From NCBI RefSeq assembly GCF_000143415.4, contig NW_003314346.1:713216-777215 (forward strand): a stretch of DNA of 64,000 bases. The letters are read 5' to 3'. The stretch comes from Selaginella moellendorffii (taxonomy: Eukaryota; Streptophyta; Lycopodiopsida; Selaginellales; Selaginellaceae). The position numbers and the translations under genes were made by a program. Shown here in pieces: positions 43,681 through 53,567 of the stretch. The first letter of the stretch is position 1. The number at the start of each line of letters is the position of its first letter. The notes beneath the pieces are model-generated. The model saw only the letters and a list, made by a program, of their open reading frames with translations. It was not told the DNA's origin and ran no database searches.

Positions 43681-44130
43681 ATCACATATGCCCACTTTGG
43701 GCATCTTGACGAGGCCATCAAGGTTTTCCACTCCCCTTCTCTCGGAACATCCTATTACGGGTCCTTTGCGAAGAAAATCGCGATGCTGATGCGAGGAAAG
43801 CCAGGACGTGGTGACCTGGACGACAATAGTGAGCACATATGCCCCGATTGGGCATGATGACGAGGCAAATGCCGCAACGAACTCTTCGGGCTTGGCTCGG
43901 GCCGAGACATGCATCACGCCAGCCAAATCTTCTTTGGGATGCCCCAGTGCGATGATGGTTTAGTCTCTACGTGTTCTCCCAACGGACTCCATGCCCACAA
44001 TGGGGATATGGAGCAAGCAACTGCATTGTTCGATAGGATACTCATCAAGGATGGCAGAGTCGCGGGGAATGTTCTTTAAGGTGCATGGAATCCCTCGTCA
44101 TTCATCTCTTTGGGACTCGCATTTCCTGGT
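43115..44130 (+). repeat. Segmental duplication, copy 2 (partner 34430-35430)
   Basis: Direct-orientation copy 8.7 kb from copy 1. In copy 1 a copia element occupies the position between FAN1 relic D and the kelch relic. Here the unoccupied arrangement (relic E, 220 bp, kelch relic) remains. Confidence 0.8.
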
Positions 44131-44391
44131 CCTCCGCCGAGAGGATCTTTAAGATGACGGTGGAGGCCGAGTGGTGATTCTATCACATCGCGGTCCCGAT
44201 CGAAGAGCTCTTGAGACGGTGACACTGAGGACTTGGAACTGGCTGTGTGTAGCAGCAATGGATTCTTCGCAGTCCACAGCGGGATGGAATGGCGGAGTTG
44301 CTTACCGGTTCTTATGACTTCAAACAAGGCGGAGCAAGTTGCAGAGGCCTGCGCAGCCGTCTCGGGCCCGGCACTACTCGGAGTAGCCGAT

Positions 44392-46353
44392 CTAGGATCG
44401 ATCATTCATCGTCTTGGAGACCTGGCAAAGTTCCACTGGAACATTAGCGTCCGAGAGAATAAGAAACCAGGCCACCTGTTGCTCGGACAAGCGATCCCCT
44501 GGACCCTTGACTTCCGCCAGCTTTGCCTCTTTCTCCTTCCACAGCAGAAGATCAGGCATTCCAGCCGTCCAGTTACTGTGGTCTTCTGCAAGAAGCTTGC
44601 AAATCGCCGACAATCCTGGACCTCCGATACAGACCGTTATTGTTTGAAGGTCTTCAAGCGAGTACTTCTCCCAGTTTACCCCGCTACATGATGTCCCGTA
44701 GTGCTCTGCCCAAGTCTCAGCCACGAGTTGCCTAGCTCTGCCATCGCGTATGGCTTGAAGACGAGATTCAATAAGCGAGCTTCGGACTGGATAGAAAGAA
44801 TCCGTGCACAAGTCCAATGGTGCAGTCTGCAAACAAGAACTGTAGAGCAACCACGAGAAAATGAAACAAGAACCTGAAAAGGTGTCTGGAAGACATCTGG
44901 AACGTCTGAAAAGATAACATCCCACATGAACAGCCCGAACAATGTCAGCCATATGCCACTTTCTGAATGGACTCCTTTCCAGCCGCCTCCATCTTCTCCG
45001 GCATAGTATTGAAGTGCCAGGTCCTCCACACTGCATTGTTGCCCATCGTAGCCATAAAATCTGCTCTTCATTCCATTGGCATTGTTTGGCGGCCTTCCCA
45101 TAATCGTCACCTTCAGAAACAGAGTTGTAGCTGAAGGCCAAATATCTGGAAGACACAGTACGTACCACTTTGTGTTTTTTCTTTAAAAGCGCTCCATATG
45201 GAGGTACTTTCCACCTTCTAGGAGGTTTTCCTAGTCGGAGAACCCTCCGTTGCAAAGCGATACGATCCCCTCCTCGGACGTTGAAATCGTTTAATCCGTT
45301 TTCTGCAACGAGCAGGCTCTCTTCTAAACGCTGTAAGTGCTCCAAGTCAATAGATAGCCGGAGAGTCCAGTATCCTCTCCGTCCAGGACAATACTGCATG
45401 CTAAGGACCTGCTTGAAGAGGTTTACAGCTTCAGCGTATCTGGTCAAGAGCCAGTTTTCGTTCAAAAGCATTGTCCGCCATTGGTGAAAGAGCGTACCTG
45501 CGTTCTTTCTCCAGAAAAGATGCAGCCACAGTACAGATTGTTGCATACACCCATGCAGCCGAAAATCATGCTAAAAATGGATGCTTGATCCTGGTGTGTG
45601 CATTGATCAATTCGAGTGTAGTCCTTGCTTTTCGAAAGGAGGAGTTTACAGCCTCAGAATTACCAGCTTCCAGGGACATTGCTGAGCCAATTGCAATGCC
45701 TGAAAACTTGACGGTCAGACAAATTTTATAACAAAGTAGGAACGGACCTGCTCATACGCCAGAAAGTCCTCTCGAGAAGCAAAGACTGGCATTGTTCTAG
45801 CGCACCTATAGCTTGGATACTTGATCCTTCCAATATCCACAAGAAGAAAAACATGGAACTCCTGCTCACCGTTTAGAAAGAACAGCCTCTGAATAAATAA
45901 ATAAATAAATAAATTGCTCAGCATCAGCAGTGTAACACTTTGGAGAGGATGTCAACTGACCTGTAAACGCCAAAGTAGAACTTCAAGTGTTTCGGCTATT
46001 CGAATGCATGGGCCGGTTGCTTCACGAATTAAAGCCGTTAGATTACTGCCGCCAAGTATTTCACACTTGTATAAAAAACCAATGATCACTTGCTACTTAC
46101 AAATGCAGAGAAATCAATGCATCTCGAATTGCTGTAATAAGCTGAATCTTTTTCAAACTTAGCGTAGTACTTTTGATCTGTAAGCAGGAACAGAAATAAA
46201 AGCAAGGAAGAAAGTCTTAGAAGTAATTACCATGATTTTGCTGTTAACTGCCAAATCTTTGAGCTCCTGTACAGTCAGAAGTTCAAGCAACTCAGACGAA
46301 TTAACATCCGCGTCGAAAACTAAGTAGCGTCTCTCTGTTACAAGGGAGCAAAC
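44392..46353 (-). CDS. FAN1: FAN1 nuclease, C-terminal half (copy B, 5'-truncated)
   Basis: FAN1 cleaves DNA near crosslinks in the nucleus. From 46353 the strand encodes the SAP-like region (LLTVQELKDLAVNSKI), the helical region (RLFFLNGEQEFHVFLLVDIG, LSIDLEHLQRLEESLLVAEN, LGKPPRRWKVPPYG), an intron at 45111-45165, then VTIMGRPPN and DLALQYYAGEDGGGWKGVHS. A second intron lies at 44827-44873. The VRR-NUC domain follows (GVNWEKYSLEDLQTI, GMPDLLLW, LAEVKGPGDRLSEQQVAW), with the PD-(D/E)xK catalytic residues intact. The stop is at 44392. No nonsense mutation was seen in the last exons. The N-terminal UBZ4 and HIRAN parts are absent: upstream of 46353 lies truncated retrotransposon gag. It could be expressed only from a new start, so function is doubtful. 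Confidence 0.75.
45893..45915 (+). repeat. (AAAT)n microsatellite in a FAN1-B intron
   Basis: About five AAAT units. The same site in copy A (about 50299-50313) has three units, a simple length difference between paralogs. Confidence 0.7.
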
Positions 46354-49053
46354 CCTTGGCTTTTCCCTTGAGCTTGTCGATTGTTTTCCTGAGTTTCTGA
46401 AGTTTTGACTTGGTGCTCTCTCCAAGTTCATTGTCGGAGTCGTCGTCGGAACTGCTGTGAGAATCTGAGTTATCCGTGTCGTCTACTTGTGCGGTCATTC
46501 GTCGAGCTTGAACATCTTGAAGGGCGCTTGCGAGTTCGAGGTAAGTGGCAATGTTGATGTGTGTTGCCACTTCTCGAAGGGATCGTCGGAGGCCTTGCAT
46601 GTACCATTGGTAAAGTAATGTTTCAGTGGCACTGTTGCCGCATTTGCTAGCATGTCGAGTGAAGGTTTGAGTGTAGTTGTCGATGGATTGACCGGACTTT
46701 TGCTTGAAATTTTGGATCTTGTGAAGTCATTGGCTTTGAGTGAGGGAAGACTTGAATCGGTCTACAAGCTTGAGTGTGAGGTCGTCAAAACTTGTATTTT
46801 GAGGAAGTGTTTGAGCCCATTCGTTGGCTCTCTTTCGAAGGGTACATCGGAAGTAGTATGGAAGTTCAGTCGTCTGGCCGTTGATTCATATTGCTTCTCG
46901 GAACTGTTCGACATGTTTCTTGGCATCTTCTGACTTCAAACCATGAAATAGTGGATAGGAGATGTGTCTTCCAATGGGTATGTTGGCGATGGTGGTAGTG
47001 ACTGCCATTTGCTGTTGGTAGTAATGTCGGTATTGTCGAGGTTGTTTTGTCAGGTTGTCACCATGGAGTCCTAAGGTGATTTGTAGCAAGGGGTTGTCAG
47101 GGTCAACAGCAAAGTCGGTGTAAGAGGAAGGTAGTGAATTGTTGTTGTTGTTTAGTGGACTCTTCTCTGTTTTTTTTCTGTGTTGGGACTGTTTTCGGGT
47201 GTGTCGTCGACATCGTCGTCGGTGTCGGGTTGCTTGCCAGTGTTGATTTTTGGAAGATGGTGCTCAAACTTGTTGTCGACGTACTTGTCGGAGTTATGTT
47301 GTGTTGGTTGTGGTTGTTCTTCTAAATTGTCAAAGAGTTCTTCGAACGTATAGTTGTGTGGTGATTGTGGTTTCTGTGGAAGATTGTTGTTGTCAACAAT
47401 TGGTTCGTCGATCTCGTTGTTGTTGGATGATTGTAGCTGTTCGGCAGCTCGGTGTGAGTTGTTGACTTTTTTGTCGAGTGCTTGACTATTGGACGATTCG
47501 AGTCGTTCGTCTTTACTGCTGTTGACGGGGTATATCGGAGTGCAATTGTAATTGGTGAAGTCAAGTTGTTGTCTTGTCAGCACGTTGAAGTCGAAAGTGT
47601 GTTCGAAAAGTCTTGCTGATAGCGGGCTTTGGTAGATGTTGGAAGCAAATGTGGGATATATTGGTGTTGTGAAAATCGGTTGGTATGGCAAAAATGGTGC
47701 TGGTCTGGTGAAGTCTGTGAAGCTGGGCAGGAAACTTGGTCGTTCGTTGTCACTGTAGATGGGGTTGGTGAATGTACCTTTGAAGTGGTTGTATGCTGCT
47801 TGAAAAATGTTTTGTTGCTTGGGCGTAGTCTGTGTCAATTGCTTGAATGTTTGGTCAGGCTCTGGCACTTTGGTGGGTGCCGTCGAGGGTGCTGCCGGTG
47901 GTGTGTTTGGTGGTGTTGTGTAGTTGGAGGGTCTAATAACTTGATTCAACTTCTCTTGGTCTTTCTTTCTCTTTGTTTCTAAATTCTTCAAATCTCTTAT
48001 CTAAACGTCGGATAAGCCGTTGTCGGTCTTCTTCCGACTTGCTAGATGTTCTTCATGGTTTTGGATACATGCATTCTTCTACTGGTTGTCAGTGTCAGAT
48101 TCATATCTGCAGTCAATCATGCAGTTCAGGCAGAACTTTGGGAAGACTGTCGGCGGGCCAATTGTCAATAAAGTTGTTGTGAGCTTGTTCTTTCTTTTCA
48201 GTGCAAATATCGATGGTGGTGCGTGTTGGGTTGGGTTGTGTTCAGCCAAGTTGTGTTGGGTCGAGTGTGCTGGTGCAGTATGCAGACTAGTCTTCCACTT
48301 GCTGGTGCCGAGATGGAGTTCGATGAAGAGTTTTGGATATTTGGGTTTGTCTGGAATGATTTCTTCGATAATGTCGTCGAGTTGTTCAAGACCGGATTGG
48401 GCGATGGTGTGATTGGCGAGAGTTGTTGTAGTGAACGTGTTGATTTTGAACCGAGTTCGGACTGTAGTTTTGGTGCTGAGCTACTGACTTTGTAGGAGGG
48501 GTTGTTGAAAAATCAGTGGTGCGTTGTGAAGTTGTCCCTCGACAAGTTGTCCAATACCGGGTAACAGAGTGATGGGTTCGTTGTTGGTGTAGGTTCTGAG
48601 GATGTGCTTCAATATTGGGAGTGGGCGCAAGAATTGGAATCATGTTGGAGCACTAAGATTGCTGGGTCGACGATTGCTCGGAAGATGGGTTTGTTTCGGC
48701 AGTGGTGTCAGTTTGTATTGAGCGTGCTGGTTGAGGGCTTGAGCTTGGAGTGGGTGGTCCTGTGCTCGGAGATGGAGTTCGCCAGTGAAGTTGCTGAGTG
48801 CTGGGCAACTGGAGTTTCTTGTCGAAAAGGGTTGTTGGTGTTCTTCGTTGGTGATGGGACTCGGAGATCTTGAGAGAGAGCTTTCATTCTTCAAAGATCT
48901 CCTTTGGAAAGCATTTGTCTGTACTGCATTGGACAGTGACCGCTTGGACGCCGTTGATCCATATTGGTGGTGGCATTTGCTTGTTGAATTTAGGCGAATT
49001 GGGTGGCAAATTGGGTAGCGAATTTGGGTGAGTTGGGTAGATTGCTTGATCAT
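46354..49053 (-). pseudogene. Gag-like polyprotein relic, N/T/P-rich
   Basis: Successive minus-strand frames (49053-48640, 48643-48198, 47991-47152, 47089-46886, 46600-46354) are rich in Asn, Thr, Pro and Gln. The gag-type block ISYPLFHGLKSEDAKKHVEQ is near 46920. The last part, ELASALQDVQARRMTAQVDD and KLRKTIDKLKGKAKG, runs directly into FAN1-derived codons. Frame changes show decay. Confidence 0.6.
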
Positions 49054-49125
49054 TCTTGCTATCTGTGCACAGAGAATGGAGAAAGAACGGAAGAATTTGT
49101 GAACCTGAAAGGGAATTCAAAAGCC

Positions 49126-49139
49126 GTGGTCACCAAATG
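49126..49139 (-). other. Primer-binding-site-like sequence
   Basis: TTTGGTGACCACGG directly follows the LTR; a TGG start is expected for pairing with a tRNA 3' CCA end. The tRNA species is not assigned. Confidence 0.5.
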
Positions 49140-49422
49140 AAGAGGTGTAGAAACTCCTCTTCGCTGGAAATCTATTGTTAGTAATAAAACAAAAGAGAAA
49201 AGGGCCCGACTGCGAAGAAGCACGAGTAAAAGAATGCTGTGTATTGATAAGAAAAATGATGGAATGGAAATAGAGATCCACAATTCGGATTCCCCCCTTT
49301 GAAAGGCTAGAGGTTCTAACTGCTAGCATATACTATATGCTGTGCATGATTTAATCTATGGCTCCGATGCAGCTTTGGGTTCAAAGTCAGAGTCCCCTGA
49401 ACTTGGGTTTTTGGTTGATACA
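49140..49422 (-). mobile_element. 5' LTR of the inserted retrotransposon
   Basis: TG...CA ends (TGTATCAACC to CCTCTTCA). No second copy was noticed in this window. Confidence 0.65.
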
Positions 49423-51995
49423 GTCCTCCACACTGCATTGTTGCCCATCGTGGCCATAAAATCTGCTTTTCATTCCATTGGCATTGTTTAGCGGCCTTCC
49501 CATAATCGTCACCTTCAGAAACAGAGTTGTAGCTGAAGGCCAAATATCTGGAAGACACAGTATGTACCACCTTGTGTTTTTTCTTTAAAAGCGCTGCATA
49601 TGGAGGTACTTTCCACCTTCTAGGAGGTTTTCCTAGTCGGAGAACCCTCTATTGCAAAGCGATATGATCCCCTCCTCGGACGTTGAAATTGTTTAATCCG
49701 TTTTCTGCAACGAGCAGGCTCTCTTCTAAACACTGTAAGTGCTCCAAGTCAATAGATAGCCGGAGAGTCCAGTATCCTCTCCGTCCAGGACAATACTGCA
49801 TGCAAAGGAGCTGCTTGAAGAGGTTTACAGCTTCAGCGTATCTGGTCAAGAGCCAGTTTTCGTTCAAAAGTATTGTCTGCCATTGGTGAAAGAGCATACC
49901 TGCGTTCTTTCTCCAGAAAAGATGCAGCCACAGTACAGATTGTTGCATACACCCATGCAGCTGAAAATCGTGCTAAAAATGGATGCTTGATCTCGGTGTG
50001 TGCATTGATCAATTCGAGTGTAGTCCTTGCTTTTCGAAAAGAGGAGTTTACAGCCTCAGAATTACCAGCTTCCAGGGACATGTCAACCACCTGAGCCAAT
50101 TGCAATGCCTGAAAACTCGACGGTCAGACAAATTTTATAACAAAGTAGGAACGGACCTGCTCATACGCCAGAAAGTCCTCTCGAGAAGCAAAGACTGGCA
50201 TTGTTCTAGTGCACCTATAGCTTGGATACTTGATCCTTCCAATATCCACAAGAAGAAAAACATGGAACTCCTGCTCACCGTTTAGAAAGAACAGCCTCTG
50301 AATAAATAAATAAATTGCTCAGCACCAGCAGTGTAACACTTTGGAGAGGATGTCAACTGACCTGTAAACGCCAAAGTAGAACTTCAAGTGTTTCGGCTAT
50401 TCGAATGCATGGGCCGGTTGCTTCACGAATTAAAGCCGTTAGATTACTGCCGCCAAGTATTTCACGCTTGTATAAAAAACCAATGATCACTTGCTACTTA
50501 CAAATGCAGTGAAATCAATGCATCTCGAATTGCTGTAATAAGCTGAATCTTTTTCAAACTTAGCGTAGCACTTTTGATCTGTAAGCAGGAACAGAAATAA
50601 AAACAAGGAAGAAAGTCTTAGAAGTAACTACCATGATTTTGCTGTTCACTGCCAAATCTTTGAGCTCTTGTACAGTCAGATGTTCAAGCTACTCAGATGA
50701 ATTGACGTCCGCGTCGAAAACTAAGTAGCGTCTCTCTGTTACAAGGAAGCAAACATATTATGAAGTACACGATGAAAGAAATTGAGTACCAACTAACTAT
50801 GGACTGCAGAATTTGTGTCACCAATATCTTCATAGAAAATATTCTGAAGACGGAACCATGGCCCTGAAAAACCACAGTCTCCCTTGAGTCATAGTTTGTG
50901 CGACGGCATTGAGCCAATCTTACAAAAAGGCGCTGTCCATCAGACGAGATTGAACGAAATGCCTCGAGACGTTAGAACGTCTGGAGTAAAGAGATGGAGA
51001 TCCGGTTCCAATACCACTTGGAGCATGTAGAGAAAATTCTGTTGGTATCAACAGCCGTGGTCTTGTCCCTTGTCAGCTGCATCCATCAGACGGCTCCATT
51101 TGACAGCCAGCACTTTTTCTTCTGAGAGACTTCCAATAGTCCAACTCTGGATCTCACGGAAATCAAGCTTGAGGCATGCAGCTTCCGATGTACTCTCGGA
51201 GACATATCCCTGAAAGCTTTGTGAACAATTGAAAAATGCCCCAGAGATTAGTTACCTGAACGTCTACCACGCCTTTGTCCATGAGAGGAGACAAATAACG
51301 CGAAAGCTCTTTTGGAATATGTCCCAGCGAAAGCCCATCCGCTGTAAGCACCTGGCGCAATGTTGTTGTCAGCCATGAAACACGTCCATTCAGTCAAGTT
51401 TACCTTCACAGCGTATGTATCCATGGGATTTTCTGGTTCCCTTATCAGGTGAACTCGCATCCCAGCTTGGCACTCGACGTCTTTGTGGTACTTACGGCCA
51501 GCAATCCTTGCCTCCAGGCACCCATTGTAAAGATCTCTAGTTTCACTGTTGAGCGCTGCCGGAAGGACGCTGTCGGCCACATCGGGCTCCTCAAAGCTTT
51601 CAAGAGTAGAAGAAACTTCCGGTTTCGGAGACCCTGCCGCCGGGTTACAGTCGACCCCAGTCTCGAGCGGAGGAGACTGCTGGATTTCTAGTGCGCAGTT
51701 TCCACTTTCCTCGTCCTCTATCTTTTTCGACAAGTTGAAGTGAAAGAGTGTATGCTGGACACTGTTCTTCTTTTTCTTCCCACTTTGCAGGCAAGTATCT
51801 GGACAAGAGAAACCATCGATCAGCATGCTTGAATCAAAACAGAGCAAAATCCAAACCAAGATGGCAGTTGACAAGAAGTTCATTCCCGCGTATTTGCTTC
51901 CCACACACAGGGCATTCCACCCAGTCACAACAAGCTAAGCTCAGGCCTCCTTTTATTTCCAGGGAAACATCACCGCACTCCAACTCATCCTGCAG
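49423..51995 (-). pseudogene. FAN1: FAN1 nuclease, N-terminal half (copy A, 3'-truncated)
   Basis: Reading from 51995: WVECPVCGKQIRGNELLVNC and HL, then an intron (51799-51856) and DTCLQSGKK, which complete a C-C-H-C UBZ4 finger that in FAN1 binds ubiquitin. Next comes HIRAN (DLYNGCLEARIAGRKYHKDV, GMRVHLIREPENPMDTYAVK). Then follow VVLEPDLHLFTP, the SAP-like region and the helical region as in copy B. It ends at 49423 where a retrotransposon is inserted, so the VRR-NUC nuclease is lost. No in-frame ATG is seen before the finger; a TTTCCTGCAG acceptor just upstream suggests the start is in another exon. It may be a pseudogene or a broken allele. Confidence 0.75.
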
Positions 51996-51999
51996 GAAA

Positions 52000-52400
52000 A
52001 CGATCACAGATCCACCCAAGAAATAGAAGCTCGATCAGAATGGAGGGAAATATTTTATTTGGCTAGGGTTTAGTTCTGCGAAGAGGAAGCGTCCTACACA
52101 CAGCTCGGCGGTGTTCCATGCAGTAATCTCAGCAATGCTCCGTGGCCGTGAGATGAGAGCTTGATTCGGCTTGTTGGGAAGCGGCAGCGCACTGTGTCAC
52201 TCCCGGCTCGGGTGAGCCTTTGAATTCACTAGAGCAAAAGCTTATGATATTAAGTGCACATGATTGAATTATAAAATAGATGCCTTCAAAGTTTGGTCAC
52301 CTGTATTACAGCAAACACAAAGAGATCTTCTTAGCGTGCTTCGACCAAGGGGAGAAGTTAATATCTATATGGCATTTCAAGACTATGAAGTCAATATTCC
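52000..52400. other. Spacer between FAN1-A and the chitinase relic
   Basis: Likely holds the upstream exon or promoter of FAN1-A on the minus strand. Nothing specific is recognised. Confidence 0.4.
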
Positions 52401-52413
52401 CACTCCTCAAGGC

Positions 52414-52420
52414 TATAAAA
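52414..52420 (+). promoter_or_regulatory. TATA box of the chitinase-like gene
   Basis: TATAAAA lies 74 bp before the ATG at 52494, a normal plant core promoter spacing. Confidence 0.45.
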
Positions 52421-52493
52421 ACTGACCCAAAATTCCATTGCACAACCACGAGTTCTCATACTATCAAGTTCTCATACTATCAATTTAAGTACC

Positions 52494-53250
52494 ATGGCAT
52501 TAGTCATGATAATGTTTATGCTATGCCTCCTGGGATTATCTCCGTTCTCTACACTAGCATCTCCCTCTAGTATTATAACTGTGTCTGTGTTTAGGAAGTT
52601 CTTTCCATCCAACATCGCAAATCCTTTCTACACATACAACGATTTCATTCTATCCCACGTTTGGAAGCTTGGGGAGTCTTGATGTTCAAAAGAGGGAACT
52701 GGCTGCCTACTTTGCAAATGTGAAGCAGGAGACTGGAAGTAAACTTGCATAGTATTTATCCATTAATCTCACTAATGTCTTTGATTGTAGCACTGCAATA
52801 CATTTGAGAGATCAACTGAAACAATGTTTATTGTGAGACTAGCCATGGGATTCCATGTCCTGCAGGTACAAAGGCTTACTGTGGAAGAGGACCTTTGCAG
52901 CTCACCAGGTAAGCTGAAAATGTTATATTCAATATTTAAAGTGTATATATACAGGAATTACAATTACAATGCTGCTGGAAAGGCTTTCAACATGAACCTC
53001 CTCCAAAATCCAGACCAGGTTGCTGAGAATGGCGTGCTTTCATGGAGGTCATCAGTGTGGTTTTGGATGCAAAATTCAAATTGCCACACCGTAATAACAC
53101 AGAACCAAAGATTTGGAGGTACAATTTGAGCCATCAATGGAGGTCAGGAGTGTGGCAAGGGCAGTGAGACACAACCTGCATAGAACCACATCAATTATTA
53201 CAAGGACTTTTGCTCACAGTTGGGTGTTTCACCAGGTGGGAACCTTGGCT
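52494..53250 (+). pseudogene. GH19 chitinase pseudogene
   Basis: GH19 chitinases are secreted defence enzymes that cut chitin. ATG at 52494 opens a signal peptide (MALVMIMFMLCLLGLSPFST), then VFRKFFPSNIANPFYTYNDF. After a 1-nt frameshift near 52660, RELAAYFANVKQETGS contains the first catalytic Glu. An intron follows (about 52739-52792). The next exon has two TGA stops before NNVYCETSHGIPCPAG with the second catalytic Glu, then AYCGRGPLQLT. After another intron (about 52909-52955) come NYNYNAAGKAFNMN, SWRSSVWFWMQ, FGGTI, a stop, and INYYKDFCSQLGVSPGGNLG at the C-terminus. No chitin-binding domain precedes it. All domains are in order, so the loss is recent to moderate. Confidence 0.8.
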
Positions 53251-53259
53251 GTGCTTAAA

Positions 53260-53567
53260 TAAATGTTTTTAAAGTAATGAATAAGTAATTAACTATTGAG
53301 TATGTATTAATAAAAACAAATAATAAATCTGGAAATTGGTTGTTGATGATTGCAATCTTTACAATAGCAAGAATTACTAGAGCTGAAAAGTCATGTATAA
53401 TAAAGCCGTGTGTGTGTATGGAATATGGAAAGGGAATACAGAAAATGTGCATATCAATTAGCCTAAAAACCCTAGTTTATATATAGGTCCAAAATGAAAC
53501 TAATCCAACAACTACCAAAATCCTACTACAGTAATATTAGTATATAGCCATACACTTGGACCTTACA
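53260..53567 (-). mobile_element. 3' LTR of the gypsy element
   Basis: On the minus strand it starts TGTAAGGTCCAAGTG at 53567, just after the purine tract CCGAGAGGAGGGTATGC. The distal end is approximate. It matches the fragment at 29100-29300. Confidence 0.6.

Larger units (their letters stand above)
46354..49422 (-). mobile_element. LTR retrotransposon, 5' part only, inserted in FAN1 copy A
   Basis: On the minus strand it starts TGTATCAACC at 49422, right after FAN1 GTGGAGGAC, whose next bases in copy B are CTGGCACTT. A 283-bp LTR (49140-49422, ending CTTCA), a primer-binding-like site and gag follow. It ends inside gag at 46353, where FAN1-B begins, so the pol gene and 3' LTR are missing. 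Confidence 0.75.
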
